Counted from the stretch's first letter, positions 46,316-55,993 are shown. The stretch: 64,000 nucleotides of DNA from Pandoraea cepalis (GCF_902459665.1 NZ_CABPSL010000012.1:98901-162900); one strand, 5' to 3'. Translations and numbers: made by a program. The notes: generated by a model not told the origin, from the letters alone.

Positions 46316-46591
46316 TCACTTGCGAACGGCGGACGGATAGCCCGCGTTCCCCGTCGCTTGCGTCAACGCCTGCGGCTGGGCCTCGTCGGGATCGTAGGTG
46401 ACGGTGGCGGTCTTCTTGTCGAAATCGACCTTGACGGTGCTGACACCGGTCACCCGCTTTAATGACTTCGTGACCGTTATCGGACACAGATCGCACGTCA
46501 TGTTCTGCACGTCAAGCGTGACCGTCTCCGGCGCGCCAGCCAGTGCCGCCAGAGGCAAGGCCGCGAGCACGGTCATCAGCAGTTTGCGCAT
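46316..46591 (-). CDS. merP: Periplasmic mercury-binding protein
   Basis: A 91-residue protein with a signal peptide (MRKLLMTVLAALPLAALA) and a heavy-metal-associated fold carrying the Hg-binding MTCDLCPITV. MerP captures Hg(II) in the periplasm and hands it to MerT. It lies 17 bases downstream of merT. Confidence 0.93.
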   Translation of the reverse strand: MRKLLMTVLAALPLAALAGAPETVTLDVQNMTCDLCPITVTKSLKRVTGVSTVKVDFDKKTATVTYDPDEAQPQALTQATGNAGYPSAVRK

Positions 46592-46608
46592 GGAAACTCC
46601 CTTTCAGT

Positions 46609-46956
46609 TCAGTAGAGCAACGGTGCGAGCCAAGGCACGGCCAAGAGGCCGAGCAGCAAGAGGGCAATGATCCAGAACACACGTCGCTGACGATGGATCG
46701 GACGAAGATTTGCGCAGGGCATGTCGGGCGCGCAGACCTGCGGCACCCCATAGAGCTTGCGGAAGGCCAGCCCGAGAAACAGCAGCGTCAGGCCGATGAA
46801 GAAGGGCCGGTACGGCGCCATCGCCGCCAGGTTTCCGATCCATGTGCCACCGACGCCAAGTGCGAGCAGCACAAGCGGACCGACACAGCATACCGATGCG
46901 CCCACGGCGGACAGCACGCCCGCAATGAGCGAACCTTTCCCGCTGAGTCGCGCCAT
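46609..46956 (-). CDS. merT: Mercuric transport protein
   Basis: A 115-residue inner-membrane protein with three hydrophobic segments. The paired Cys lie in the first segment (VGASVCCVGPLVLLALGVGG), and the cytosolic Cys are in the later loop (GVPQVCAPDMPCANLR). It brings Hg(II) into the cell for reduction by MerA. No merA lies in this window, so either it is elsewhere or the operon is uptake-only. First gene of the operon from the merOP promoter. Confidence 0.93.
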   Translation of the reverse strand: MARLSGKGSLIAGVLSAVGASVCCVGPLVLLALGVGGTWIGNLAAMAPYRPFFIGLTLLFLGLAFRKLYGVPQVCAPDMPCANLRPIHRQRRVFWIIALLLLGLLAVPWLAPLLY

Positions 46957-46990
46957 ACGCTTCTCCTTGAATTAGTTTGCGTTGGTGATA

Positions 46991-47021
46991 CTCTAAATCC
47001 CGTACTTAAGTACGGAGTCAA
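46991..47021 (-). promoter_or_regulatory. mer operator/promoter
   Basis: On the minus strand the -35 TTGACT (complement of 47016-47021) and the -10 TTAGAG (complement of 46991-46996) are 19 bases apart. A perfect 16-bp dyad, CCGTACTTAAGTACGG, fills the spacer. That over-long spacing and central dyad are the hallmark of MerR-controlled promoters: MerR twists the DNA when Hg(II) binds. Confidence 0.93.
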
Positions 47022-47032
47022 GGAGACATGTC

Positions 47033-47428
47033 GTGGCAACACTGAGTATCGGCAAGTTGGCCGAGGCTGCCGGGGTGAACATCGAGACGATCCGGTATTA
47101 CCAACGGCGCGGCCTGCTGGAGGAACCACCCAAGCCGCCAGGCGGGCATCGTCGCTATTCAGCAGAGCAGCTCAAGCGGGTGCGCTTCATCAAGCGAGCG
47201 CAAGCGCTGGGTTTCACGTTGTCTGACGTTGGCGGCCTGCTGGCGCTCGATGCAGCGTGCGCCTGTAAGGAGACGCGGGCGTTGGCCGAGCGCAAGTTGG
47301 CGCTCATCGAGCGGAAGATAATCGACCTTGCCGCAATGCAAAAGGCGCTGGGCGCGCTGGTGCAGCAATGTGATGCGGGTGGCGGCGGGCCCAACTGTCC
47401 GATCATTGATGTGCTGGCTGGAGAATGA
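47033..47428 (+). CDS. merR: Mercury-responsive MerR regulator
   Basis: A 131-residue MerR with a winged helix (LSIGKLAEAAGVNIETIRYYQRRGLLEEPPKPPGGHRRY), the dimer helix and the Hg-binding Cys: one in LDAACACKETR and two in the loop CDAGGGGPNC. The start is GTG at 47033, five to ten bases after AGGAGA. It is divergent from merTP across the shared operator. Confidence 0.95.
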   Translation: MATLSIGKLAEAAGVNIETIRYYQRRGLLEEPPKPPGGHRRYSAEQLKRVRFIKRAQALGFTLSDVGGLLALDAACACKETRALAERKLALIERKIIDLAAMQKALGALVQQCDAGGGGPNCPIIDVLAGE

Positions 47429-47974
47429 GCCTGAGCGCGCGAGTCCGTCGCCCCGCTGCCGCCGAGGGTGTGTTGATTGCCGCGCGCATGCATCGCTGTC
47501 GCAACTGTTCGACGCGTTGTTATGGCGGTGGCCGAGGCAGACCTGCAATGGAACCGCGTTGTCCGCACACTACGCATTTCCCGGCAACGCCACCGGCTGT
47601 GGATGTCAACGCCACGCAATGTGCAACGGTCTATAGTTCAAATGTGCAATTAAGGGACGGACCGTCCCGGGCGGTTCCCGAATTTTGGCGGGTCGACATG
47701 ATGATTGCGATCATCATCTGCAAAGTGTGGCTGGTGCTGCTGCTCGGGGCAATTCCTTCCGAACCGACAGTACCGGGTGCCGACATCGGATCAGCCACGT
47801 TTTCCGGCGTCGTTGCCGACATGCCCCGCTAGCGCGAATTCAAAGCGTCCGGAGCAGACTCTGGACACCCGCTTCGCCTTCCAATCTCTCCACGCTCGTG
47901 CTGCCGTCGGGGTCATTCCGCTCACGGCAGCCCCGCGCTTGCCATGAACTGCTTTCACGGCCATAGGATGCAGT
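47429..47974. other. Accessory intergenic DNA, mostly unassignable
   Basis: A short plus-strand frame at 47697-47832 begins MMIAIIICKVWLVLLLGAIPSEP, but has no recognisable family and no ribosome site. The interval otherwise looks like decayed mobile DNA between the mer and dme operons. Confidence 0.35.
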
Positions 47975-48148
47975 TCAAAGTGTCCGAGTGCGCCAGCGCG
48001 GTACAAACATCGGCACGCGCTCGCGGTAGTCCGCATACGCCCGCCCAAAACGCTCCATCAATCGAGCCTCTTTTCGCGTTGCTAGGCGCACATAGGCAAA
48101 CACGATAGCCGGGGCCAGTCCCAGCGTGAAATGAGGGGTATACGGATT
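47975..48148 (-). pseudogene. Isoprenylcysteine methyltransferase-type C-terminal fragment
   Basis: The last 57 residues (NPYTPHFTLGLAPAIVFAYVRLATRKEARLMERFG, then YADYRERVPMFVPRW) match the end of bacterial ICMT-like membrane methyltransferases often found in metal-resistance islands. The frame continues upstream, but that part has no family resemblance, so the gene lost its 5' part. Confidence 0.7.
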
Positions 48149-48419
48149 CTGTGGTTGGTTTCGGCTTGTGCGGCGCAGCAGTGGCTGAAGTGGGGCGATC
48201 GTTGATTCCGAGGGCACAAAACGGCCATTAGCGACCGCCCGCGAGCACTGCAACGGAGACATCCGAATGTTTCCTCCGTAATGCCAAGCTGGCATTCCAT
48301 TCGAAAGCACCACACCCGGCAGGTTGAAATTTTCTGGCGCGAAGCGTCGCACTGGCAACGCTCCATTCAACCCTCGTTTGATAGAAACGTATACCCCCGT
48401 ACCCTATATGTAGTAAGAT

Positions 48420-48443
48420 AGCCCCCTACACTATTTGGGGGCT
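48420..48443. promoter_or_regulatory. G/C-tract inverted repeat, dmeR operator
   Basis: AGCCCCC (48420-48426) and GGGGGCT (48437-48443) flank an AT-rich centre just upstream of the dmeR GTG. A second CCCCC lies at 48393-48398. RcnR/CsoR-type repressors recognise such G/C-tract operators with AT-rich flanks, so this is a likely autoregulatory site. Confidence 0.7.
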
Positions 48444-48447
48444 GGCC

Positions 48448-48723
48448 GTGAGCCATACGATTCGCGAAAAGCAGAAGCTGCTCAACCGGGTTCGCCGTAT
48501 CAAGGGCCAGGTCGAGGCCATCGAGCGAGCACTTGAAGAGGAGCGTGGATGTATGGATGTGCTTCAGCTCATCACTAGCAGCCGGGGTGCAATGAACGGG
48601 CTGCTCGCGGTCGTTCTCGAAGACCACATCCGCACGCATCTCGTCGACGCAGAACCGCACGACGACGAGCACGGCAGCGGCACCGAGCAACTGATCGAAG
48701 TGGTGCACAGCTACTTCAAGTGA
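48448..48723 (+). CDS. dmeR: RcnR/FrmR-type metal-responsive repressor
   Basis: A 91-residue all-helical repressor of the CsoR/RcnR family: HTIREKQKLLNRVRRIKGQVEAIERALEEERGCMDVLQLITSSRGAMNGLLAVVLEDHIRTHL. The metal-site Cys (GCMDVL) and N-terminal His are in place for a Ni/Co sensor. It starts with GTG at 48448 and lies seven bases before the cation exporter dmeF, which it presumably represses. Confidence 0.88.
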   Translation: MSHTIREKQKLLNRVRRIKGQVEAIERALEEERGCMDVLQLITSSRGAMNGLLAVVLEDHIRTHLVDAEPHDDEHGSGTEQLIEVVHSYFK

Positions 48724-48730
48724 GAGAGAT

Positions 48731-49990
48731 ATGAGCAAATTTGAGGACGCCGCTTTCGGGGCGGGACACGATCACATTTTTCTGGGCGTAGCCCACGAAG
48801 ACAATGAGCGCAGAACCTGGATGGTGATTGCGCTGTGCAGTGCGATGATGGTGGCTGAAATTGTCGGCGGGAGTCTTTTTGGCTCTCTCGCACTCGTCGC
48901 CGACGGTCTGCACATGTCAACGCACGCTGGAGCGATGCTCATCGCCGCTTTGGCTTATACGTACGCCCGCAAGCATGCTGGCGACTCCCGCTTCGTATTT
49001 GGCACCGGCAAGCTGGGAGATCTCGCGGGCTTTACCAGCGCCATCGTACTCGCGATGATCGCGCTGCTGATCGCGTACGAAGCTGTTTCGCGCTTTCTCT
49101 CGCCCGTGCCCATCCACTTTGGTCAGGCGATCCCCATCGCCGTACTTGGACTGCTGGTTAATCTTGCGAGCGTCTGGCTGCTAAGCGGCGATCACCACGG
49201 CCATGGACATAGCCACGGGCATAGTCATGGCCACAGTCACGAGGAAGAGGTGCATCGCATCTTCGGTAGCGCCGGCGTATTCGCCTTATCGGTCTTCGAA
49301 GACGGGGTGCCGCCTGTCTTCCGCATTGCACCAGAAACGGACTCTTCGAAGCTCAACGCCGATGCTGCTTCGGTTACGACGATCCGCCCCGACGGCACGC
49401 GCCAGACGTTCGCACTTGTCGATCGCGGTGGCTATCTGGAGTCGAAGGACCACATTCCTGAGCCCCATGCATTCAAGGCCGTTGTCCGCCTGCCCGATGG
49501 TGAACATCAAGTCTTGTTCGAAGAACACGAGCACGCCGATGCTCAGGATGGAGCAAACCGTGACCACAACATTCGCTCGGCCTACATTCACGTGATTGCC
49601 GACGCGGCGGTTTCCGTGCTGGCGATCATTGGACTGCTGCTTGCGCGTGCTTTCGGCTGGGTCTGGATGGACCCACTTGCGGGTGTGATCGGCGCACTGG
49701 TGATTGCGAACTGGTCGTGGGGCTTGATGCGCGATACGGGCGGCATCCTGCTCGACATGAATGCGGACAAGCGTATGTCCGAGAACGTCCGTCATGTCAT
49801 CGAAGACAACGGCGATACCGTGCTCGATCTCCATGTCTGGCGCGTCGGTCCGGGGCATATGAGCGCGATCGTTGCGGTGGCCACCGATGAATCGCGGCGC
49901 AACCCGAGCTTCTACCGCGCAGCACTCAAGCGCTTCAAGGGACTGTCGCATGTGACGGCCGAAGTGAACCCGACCCGCGCAGTGGCCTGA
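48731..49990 (+). CDS. dmeF: CDF-family Co/Ni exporter
   Basis: A 419-residue cation diffusion facilitator with six membrane segments. The metal site in helix 2 is HxxxD-like (VADGLHMSTHAGAML) and in helix 5 DAAVSVLAI. A long His-rich loop (HGHGHSHGHSHGHSHEEE) and an extended central domain are characteristic of DmeF, which exports cobalt and nickel. The C-terminal cytoplasmic domain ends GHMSAIVAVATDES. Ribosome site AGAGAG lies just upstream. Confidence 0.92.
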   Translation: MSKFEDAAFGAGHDHIFLGVAHEDNERRTWMVIALCSAMMVAEIVGGSLFGSLALVADGLHMSTHAGAMLIAALAYTYARKHAGDSRFVFGTGKLGDLAGFTSAIVLAMIALLIAYEAVSRFLSPVPIHFGQAIPIAVLGLLVNLASVWLLSGDHHGHGHSHGHSHGHSHEEEVHRIFGSAGVFALSVFEDGVPPVFRIAPETDSSKLNADAASVTTIRPDGTRQTFALVDRGGYLESKDHIPEPHAFKAVVRLPDGEHQVLFEEHEHADAQDGANRDHNIRSAYIHVIADAAVSVLAIIGLLLARAFGWVWMDPLAGVIGALVIANWSWGLMRDTGGILLDMNADKRMSENVRHVIEDNGDTVLDLHVWRVGPGHMSAIVAVATDESRRNPSFYRAALKRFKGLSHVTAEVNPTRAVA

Positions 49991-49993
49991 GTG

Positions 49994-50193
49994 ATGCCAG
50001 TCAAATCGCCATGCATCGATGTCTGTGCGTTCGATGGCAAGACCGGGCTTTGCATCGGCTGCTTTCGGACGCCCGACGAAAGCAGCGGCTGGAAGAAAAT
50101 GACGACCACCGGCGTCATCAGATACTCAATGAGAAGACCCGGCGACAGGCGAAGGTAGCACGTGAGGTAAAGGTCGCTGAGGTGAAAAGCTGA
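49994..50193 (+). pseudogene. DUF1289 protein gene with a frameshift
   Basis: From ATG 49994 the translation MPVKSPCIDVCAFDGKTGLCIGC then FRTPDESSGWKKM is a classic DUF1289 start with its Cys cluster. After about 50097 the expected DHRRHQILNEKTRRQAKVAREVKV continues in another frame (50103-50193). One base lost or gained near 50095-50100, in GGAAGAAAATGACG, would restore it. It is either a true frameshift or a sequence error. It follows dmeF by four bases. Confidence 0.8.
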
Positions 50194-50455
50194 AGGAATA
50201 GACGCGTTCCCCGGCACTGCCTGGGGGGGCGGAGTGCACCGTACTGCGGACGTTTGAGCGGGGAGCTTGTCACTGGCAGAAACGGCCTAGGGTGTGAGGA
50301 AACGCCGATTGATCCGCAGCATACGCGGCGGCCTGCGAGTCCTGCCTTGTTTTACTGTTTCCGCGGTCAATTCGGTGACGACGATCTGCTGAACGGCTCT
50401 GATGCCCTCCGCACCGTCGTCTTCGGTCCGCTCGGAAGGCGCAAAGGGCGGGTGC
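50194..50455. other. Intergenic, no gene seen
   Basis: No recognisable frame in this interval; GC-rich DNA adjoining an IS5-type scrap. Confidence 0.3.
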
Positions 50456-50648
50456 TTACGCACCCGTCAGCCGCATTGCTTTCATCGTTTTCGAGAACCC
50501 CAGTGTTTTCAGCACTCGCTTGAGGTTGTAGGCGAGCACATCCAAGCTCATCTCGGTGCCCACGTTGGCCAGCCTGCGTGCCAGGAAGTGTGTGTAGCCC
50601 ATCCAGTGCTTGAACGTCCCGAAGACATGTTCGACCGGTTCGCCTGCG
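50456..50648 (-). pseudogene. IS5-family transposase C-terminal scrap
   Basis: The minus-strand translation reads EPVEHVFGTFKHWMGYTHFLARRLANVGTEMSLDVLAYNLKRVLKTLG, the C-terminal part of an IS5-family transposase, ending in TAA at 50456. The rest of the element is missing. Bases 50649-50924 hold no supported gene. Confidence 0.8.
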
Positions 50649-50924
50649 TACTGTCATCGCATCCGGAGTCTTGTCGAGCTAGCGTTGGACGGCTTCAAGC
50701 ACAGTCTCATGCTCCCATCGGGGGATTCGTCGTTCGGGGCTCGGCGTGCACTGTGACTTTATCGCGCATTGAGAACAGGCGCTGCTCCAGTAGCGGCGCA
50801 GTTGCAAACCGTTTTCCCCCGGCTAAGGATTAGTTATCGATATATGGACAGCGCCGAACTCTCATGATTGCGTGCATGTGGAGGCTCGAATGATGTCCAT
50901 GGGCGTCGCCGAATGAGTTGCTGA

Positions 50925-51148
50925 ATGGAGGCATGCGGTGGTGCGCAACATTGGGCTCGTGAACTGACCAAACTGGGACATCAGGTCAGGTTGCTCTCAC
51001 CGAGATTTGTGAAGGCATTCAACATCGGCAACAAGAGCGATGCGGCGGACGCGCGAGCGATCTGGCTAGCTGTCCAACAGCCGGGCAAGCACGTTACCGT
51101 AAAGACCGAAACGCAGCAGGCAGTACTTGCCATGCATAGGGTTCGGGA
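50925..51148 (+). pseudogene. IS110-family transposase internal fragment
   Basis: The translation ACGGAQHWARELTKLGHQVRLLSPRFVKAFNIGNKSDAADARAIW is the N-terminal DEDD region of an IS110-type transposase. It ends at MHRVREQL and then, in the same open frame, is joined to unrelated sequence. The catalytic C-terminal domain is absent. Confidence 0.85.
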
Positions 51149-51401
51149 GCAGCTTCTACCTCGGGCTGACCGGGGTCGCTTGCGGCTGGTACTATCGCAA
51201 GGTGCTGACGCAGGGTCCGTGGGCCGTCGTGACCCATGTCATCTGGCCGGTGGCAAGCGGGCTCTTCCTCTTTTTCATCGCGGTCTACAGCATCCCGACC
51301 TTCGACTGGGCCACCAATGTCGTCGGCAGGCCGGCATTCTCATCGGTATCGTTCCGCTGCTGCTGAACCGCAAAAAGATCTGGGTAGCCCGGCGAGGCTG
51401 A
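51145..51401 (+). pseudogene. Amino-acid permease C-terminal fragment
   Basis: In the +1 shifted frame from about 51145 the translation GSSFYLGLTGVACGWYYRKVL then VIWPVASGLFLFFIAVYSIPTFDWATNVVG looks like the last two membrane segments of an APC-type permease. After a frameshift near 51335 the sequence continues IGIVPLLLNRKKIW. It is joined to the IS110 scrap at GTTCGGGAGCAGCTT, which fits both parents, so the junction may have formed by microhomology. Confidence 0.65.
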
Positions 51402-51495
51402 TCCGGCTGGGCGCCTGGCATTGGCCGCACGGGTCACCCGCTGACCCGTGCGAGCGGTGGAATTCGCGCATCGCCTCCCCGCGGCTGTCTTCAGC

Positions 51496-51514
51496 ATGAC
51501 AAATTCGTCATTTT
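51496..51514. promoter_or_regulatory. CopR/CusR-type box upstream of copA
   Basis: ATGACAAATTCGTCATTTT is a near-palindrome (ATGAC-6-GTCAT) matching the CusR/CopR box, in which TGACAA and TTGTCA flank an AT-rich centre. It lies about 135 bases before the copA start and probably mediates copper induction by the CopR regulator encoded in the same locus. Confidence 0.8.
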
Positions 51515-51647
51515 GCCGTCATGTTATCGATGTCAGCGCCCGGATAATCTTGTGCCATGCCGCAAGGTACCGGCCGGGCGAACACCGCGGTACCGACTGA
51601 CGGACATCGAGCCATACGGCGTTGTCGAGACAATCGGAAACGGATAC

Positions 51648-53573
51648 ATGCAAACGCACTTCGGCAGACGCACCTTCGTGAAGGGATTGGGGGCCGCCGG
51701 CCTTGCCGGCGGGCTTGGCCTGTGGCGTCCCCCAGTCTGGGCGATCTCGAGCCCGGGCCAACCCCATGTGCTCACGGGCACCCAGTTCGATCTCGATATT
51801 GGTCAGACCCCCATCAACATTACCGGCCAGACACGAACGGCCACGCTGATCAACGGCACCCTGCCCGGCCCGGTCCTGCGCTGGCGCGAAGGCGATGACG
51901 TTACCCTGCGCGTCGCGAACAAGCTTCAGGCGCAGACTTCCATTCACTGGCACGGCATCCTGCTGCCGAGCAACATGGATGGGGTTCCGGGGCTCAGCTT
52001 CAACGGTATCGACCCCGGCGAAACGTTCACCTATCGCTTCAGGGTGAAGCAACACGGCACCTATTGGTACCACAGCCATTCGGCCTTGCAGGAGCAGACG
52101 GGCGTGTACGGCCCGTTGGTCATCGACGCGAAGGATCCGGAGCCGTTCAAGTATGACCGGGATTACGTGGTCATGCTCTCCGATTGGACGGATGAAGACC
52201 CGCGGCGAATCCTGGCAAAGCTCAAGAAGCAGTCCAATTACTACAACTTTCACCAGCGCACGATCGCCGACTTCTTTCACGACGTCAGAACCCAAGGGTG
52301 GAGCGCGACAATCGCCGACCGAAAGATGTGGGCAGAGATGCGCATGAGCCCGACCGATCTGGCGGACGTCAGCGCCTACACGTACACGTATTTGATGAAC
52401 GGGCAGGCGCCCAACGGCAACTGGACGGGCATCTTTCGCCCGGGCGAGCGCATCCGCCTGCGCTTTATCAATGGGTCGGCCATGACCTATTTCGACGTGC
52501 GAATCCCCGGCCTCAAGATGACGGTCGTGGCGGCCGATGGGCAATACGTCAATCCGGTCAGCGTGGATGAGTTCCGGATCGCGGTCGCCGAAACGTACGA
52601 TGTGATCGTTGAGCCGGCGAACGGATCGGCTTATACGATCTTTGCTCAGTCGATGGATCGAACCGGCTTTGCCCGCGGCACGCTGGCCGTGCGCGAAGGG
52701 TTGGCGGCCGAGGTGCCCTCCCTCGACCCGCGCCCGCTGCTCACGATGGATGATATGGGCATGGGCGGCATGGATCACAGCGCAATGCCCGGCATGGATA
52801 TGTCGAGCACGAGCGACGACGCGATACAGACCATGGATGGCACGCCTGCCAAGGATCCCAACGCCATGCCGGGCATGGATATGTCCAGCATGAGCGGTGA
52901 AAACCTGCAGACCATGGACGGCACGTCGAGCACGGATCCGGGGGCGATGCCGGGCATGGACGGCATGTCGGGATCGGCCACCGGCGCTGCGGCGGGCATG
53001 TCTGGCATGGATCACGGAGCCATGTCCGGCATGGGCGCCATGGGTGCGATGCAATCGCATCCCGCAACGGAAAGCGGAAATCCGCTGGTCGATGCGCAAG
53101 CCATGAGCCCCACGCCACGGCTCTCCGATCCAGGGATCGGACTGCGCAACAACGGACGTCGCGTGCTCACCTATGCCGACCTCAAGAGCACATTTTCCGA
53201 TCCCGACGGACGTGAGCCGACGCGCACGATCGAACTGCACCTGACCGGCCACATGGAAAAGTTCGCCTGGTCGTTCGATGGCGTGAAGTTTGCGGACGCG
53301 AAGCCGATTCGCCTCAAGTACGGCGAGCGGGTCAGGCTGGTGCTGGTCAACGACACGATGATGACGCACCCGATTCATCTCCATGGCATGTGGAGCGATC
53401 TGGAGGACGAAGAAGGCAAGTTCATGGTGCGCAAGCATACGATCGATATCGCCCCTGGGTCGAAGCGAAGCTATCGCGTCACGGCCGACGCCCTTGGGCG
53501 ATGGGCCTATCACTGCCACCTGCTTTTCCATATGGAGACGGGGATGTTTCGCGAAGTACGCGTGGAAGAATGA
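51648..53573 (+). CDS. copA: Copper-resistance multicopper oxidase
   Basis: A 641-residue periplasmic multicopper oxidase. The Tat leader [23 protein letters not shown] is followed by type-3/type-2 copper ligands HWHGILL and HSHSALQEQ. The C-terminal [11 protein letters not shown] and [13 protein letters not shown] carry the remaining ligands of the cuproxidase domains. A Met/Asp-rich insertion ([18 protein letters not shown] and similar, about residues 365-465) binds Cu(I). It starts at 51648, where the Tat leader begins. First gene of copABCD. Confidence 0.94.
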   Translation: MQTHFGRRTFVKGLGAAGLAGGLGLWRPPVWAISSPGQPHVLTGTQFDLDIGQTPINITGQTRTATLINGTLPGPVLRWREGDDVTLRVANKLQAQTSIHWHGILLPSNMDGVPGLSFNGIDPGETFTYRFRVKQHGTYWYHSHSALQEQTGVYGPLVIDAKDPEPFKYDRDYVVMLSDWTDEDPRRILAKLKKQSNYYNFHQRTIADFFHDVRTQGWSATIADRKMWAEMRMSPTDLADVSAYTYTYLMNGQAPNGNWTGIFRPGERIRLRFINGSAMTYFDVRIPGLKMTVVAADGQYVNPVSVDEFRIAVAETYDVIVEPANGSAYTIFAQSMDRTGFARGTLAVREGLAAEVPSLDPRPLLTMDDMGMGGMDHSAMPGMDMSSTSDDAIQTMDGTPAKDPNAMPGMDMSSMSGENLQTMDGTSSTDPGAMPGMDGMSGSATGAAAGMSGMDHGAMSGMGAMGAMQSHPATESGNPLVDAQAMSPTPRLSDPGIGLRNNGRRVLTYADLKSTFSDPDGREPTRTIELHLTGHMEKFAWSFDGVKFADAKPIRLKYGERVRLVLVNDTMMTHPIHLHGMWSDLEDEEGKFMVRKHTIDIAPGSKRSYRVTADALGRWAYHCHLLFHMETGMFREVRVEE

Positions 53574-54481
53574 TGCGAATGGATAAATCGATGTCGTCGA
53601 CGATCCCGCGACGCCTCCACCGAATCGCCCTGGCCTTCGGCGTGTCGGCCGCCTTCGGTCACGCCGTTCCTGTCCTTGCGCAGTCGGCGGCTTCCCCGGC
53701 GCACGCGCACGTTCAGGCCGCGTCGGGGGACGTGGAGATTCAACCCATGCAACCCGCCGCATCGACCCCGACCGCGTCTCCGGTCCCGCCGCTCACCGAC
53801 GCGGATCGCAATGCCGTATTCCATGGCGGGCATATGCACGATATGGGCGACGCGCAGATCAACTACCTGGTGCTGTTCGACAAACTGGAATGGCAACGCG
53901 CCGGCGGCGGCAATGCGTTGAACTGGGAAGGCACAGCCTGGGTGGGCGGCGATATCGACCGCTTGTGGATCCGTTCGGAAGGCAAGCGGACGGGACATGG
54001 TTTGGAGGACGCGGAAGTCCAGGCGCTTTGGGGTCATGCGATCAGTCCATGGTGGGACGTGGTCGGGGGCGTTCGCCACGACTTCAAGCCGGGACGGTCC
54101 CAGACGTGGGCCGCGTTAGGCCTGCAGGGGCTCGCGCTGTACAACTTCGACGTGGAGGCAACCGCCTATGTCGGCCAGGCCGGGCAGGCCGCCGCCAGGC
54201 TGGAAGGCAAATACGAGTTGCTCATTACCAACCGACTGGTGCTTCAACCGACGGCGGAAATCAATATCTACGGCAAGAACGATGCAAGCCGGGGTATCGG
54301 TGCGGGCCTGTCGTCCACCTCGCTCGGCTTGCGCCTGCGATATGAACTCGATCGCCAATTCGCCCCTTATATCGGTGTCAACTGGGACCGAAGCTACGGA
54401 AATACGGCGCGTTTCGCCGAGCAGGAGGGCCAGCGACGCAGCGAAGTGTCCTTTGTTGCGGGCGTTCGCGCCTGGTTCTGA
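53570..54481 (+). CDS. copB: Copper-resistance outer-membrane protein
   Basis: A 303-residue outer-membrane protein with a signal peptide ending VPVLAQS and a His/Met-containing N-terminal part ([12 protein letters not shown]). A beta-barrel core ends in WF, a C-terminal aromatic expected of barrels. CopB proteins help keep copper outside or in the outer membrane. The ATG at 53570 overlaps the copA stop. Confidence 0.88.
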   Translation: MMRMDKSMSSTIPRRLHRIALAFGVSAAFGHAVPVLAQSAASPAHAHVQAASGDVEIQPMQPAASTPTASPVPPLTDADRNAVFHGGHMHDMGDAQINYLVLFDKLEWQRAGGGNALNWEGTAWVGGDIDRLWIRSEGKRTGHGLEDAEVQALWGHAISPWWDVVGGVRHDFKPGRSQTWAALGLQGLALYNFDVEATAYVGQAGQAAARLEGKYELLITNRLVLQPTAEINIYGKNDASRGIGAGLSSTSLGLRLRYELDRQFAPYIGVNWDRSYGNTARFAEQEGQRRSEVSFVAGVRAWF

Positions 54482-54553
54482 GTCGGCGTTCGCACGTCCG
54501 GCGCACGACGTCCCCCCCTTTTTTTGCCTCACCCATTACCCACGGAGTTACCG

Positions 54554-54940
54554 ATGAATCTTCGACACGTCGCCTCTCGCATCGCGGTGATCGCCGCCAC
54601 TGGAGCCCTTGCCTCGGTCGCCTATGCGCATCCCAAGCTGTTGTCCTCGACGCCGCAGGAAAATGCCGAAGGCGCGGCGCCCGAAAAGATCGAGCTGCAC
54701 TTTTCCGAGAACCTGATGACCCAATTTTCCGGCGCGGCGCTCGTCATGACGGGCATGCCGGGCATGTCCAGCCATGCGCCGATGCGGGTTGCCGCAAAGG
54801 TGTCGGGCAGCGACGATCCCAAGGTCATGGTCATCGCGCCGTCGCAACCCCTGCCGGCCGGCACCTATCGCGTCGACTGGCGCGCCATTTCTTCCGACAC
54901 CCATCCGGTGACCGGGAAGCTTTCGTTCACGGTGAAGTGA
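54554..54940 (+). CDS. copC: Periplasmic copper-binding CopC
   Basis: A 128-residue CopC-fold protein: signal peptide to AYA, then HPKLLSSTPQENA with the N-terminal His that binds Cu(II). MTGMPGMSSHAP gives a Met-rich Cu(I) site. The C-terminal HPVTGKLSFTV is typical. ATG 54554 follows GGAG by eight bases. Confidence 0.93.
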   Translation: MNLRHVASRIAVIAATGALASVAYAHPKLLSSTPQENAEGAAPEKIELHFSENLMTQFSGAALVMTGMPGMSSHAPMRVAAKVSGSDDPKVMVIAPSQPLPAGTYRVDWRAISSDTHPVTGKLSFTVK

Positions 54941-55869
54941 TCGGCATGGACAGTTGGGTCAACATCGCCGTCCGGTTCGCGCTCTACCTGGATCTCATGC
55001 TGCTTTTCGGATTGCCGCTCTTCGGGCTCTACGCGTTGCGGCGCCATGAACGACATTCCACGGATTTCGTGAGGCCGCTGCGCTCGCTGCTCGTGGCGCT
55101 GGTTGCCATCGGCATCGCGTTGTCTGTCGGCAGCATGATCGTAATGGGCAAAGCCATGACCGGCGCGTCCGATTACGCCTCGATCGGGGCGCACGCGTTT
55201 TCGATGCTGATCTCCGGTACGGCCTTCGGCGCGGCGTGGCTGGCTCGCATCGCCGCCCTGGCGGCAAGTCTTGCCGCCGCGCTCGCCCTTGCACGCCGCC
55301 CTACGACGTCGCTGGCGGTGGCCACCGTCTCCGGCGGTATCGCGCTGGTTACGCTGGCCTGGGGCGGACATGGGGTGATGGACGAAGGGGACAAAGGTGT
55401 CCTCCACCTCACGTCCGATGTCTTCCACCTCATTGCGGCCGCCGGATGGGTGGGCGCATTGACGGCATTCGGGCTGCTACTGCGCGTGGATCATTCGACG
55501 CCGCAAGCGCGCATCGCCCTGTTGAGCCGGACGCTGAACAGTTTTGCGGTCGTGGGCGCCATGATCGTCGTGACGCTCGTCGCCACCGGACTGATCAACT
55601 ACGGCATGATCGTCGGTCCCACGTTGCGCGGTCTGTTCACCACCTCCTATGGGCAGTTGCTCGTCGTGAAGCTGGCACTCTTTGGCCTGATGCTCGGCCT
55701 CGCGGCGGCGAATCGCTACCATTTGGCGCCCTTGCTCGAGATCCGGGTACAAAGCGGGGATTTCCAGGGGGCGATATCCGCGCTGCGCCGGAGTCTCTTT
55801 ATCGAAGCCAACGCTGCCACGGCGATCCTCGCTGTGGTCGCGGCGCTAGGCACGTTGAGCCCCGAATGA
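54937..55869 (+). CDS. copD: Inner-membrane copper-resistance CopD
   Basis: A 310-residue protein with eight hydrophobic segments, including SWVNIAVRFALYLDLMLLFGLPL at the start and RGLFTTSYGQLLVVKLALFGLML near the end. CopD proteins partner CopC in copper uptake or export across the inner membrane. GTG 54937 overlaps the copC stop; an ATG lies at 54946. Confidence 0.9.
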   Translation: MIGMDSWVNIAVRFALYLDLMLLFGLPLFGLYALRRHERHSTDFVRPLRSLLVALVAIGIALSVGSMIVMGKAMTGASDYASIGAHAFSMLISGTAFGAAWLARIAALAASLAAALALARRPTTSLAVATVSGGIALVTLAWGGHGVMDEGDKGVLHLTSDVFHLIAAAGWVGALTAFGLLLRVDHSTPQARIALLSRTLNSFAVVGAMIVVTLVATGLINYGMIVGPTLRGLFTTSYGQLLVVKLALFGLMLGLAAANRYHLAPLLEIRVQSGDFQGAISALRRSLFIEANAATAILAVVAALGTLSPE

Positions 55870-55993
55870 CCGGGAGGGACGCCGCGGCATGCGCCGCGGA
55901 CGTCCAGGCCGGGCATGGGATAATGCCTCGCTGCGCGGATGACGCCCACCCACGGCTCTGGCGGCATCGGCCGCCGGCCCGCCCAATTCTGAT

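Noticed and set aside
47697..47832. Short plus-strand frame beginning MMIAIIICK
   Set aside because: No ribosome site and no recognisable homology; probably chance.
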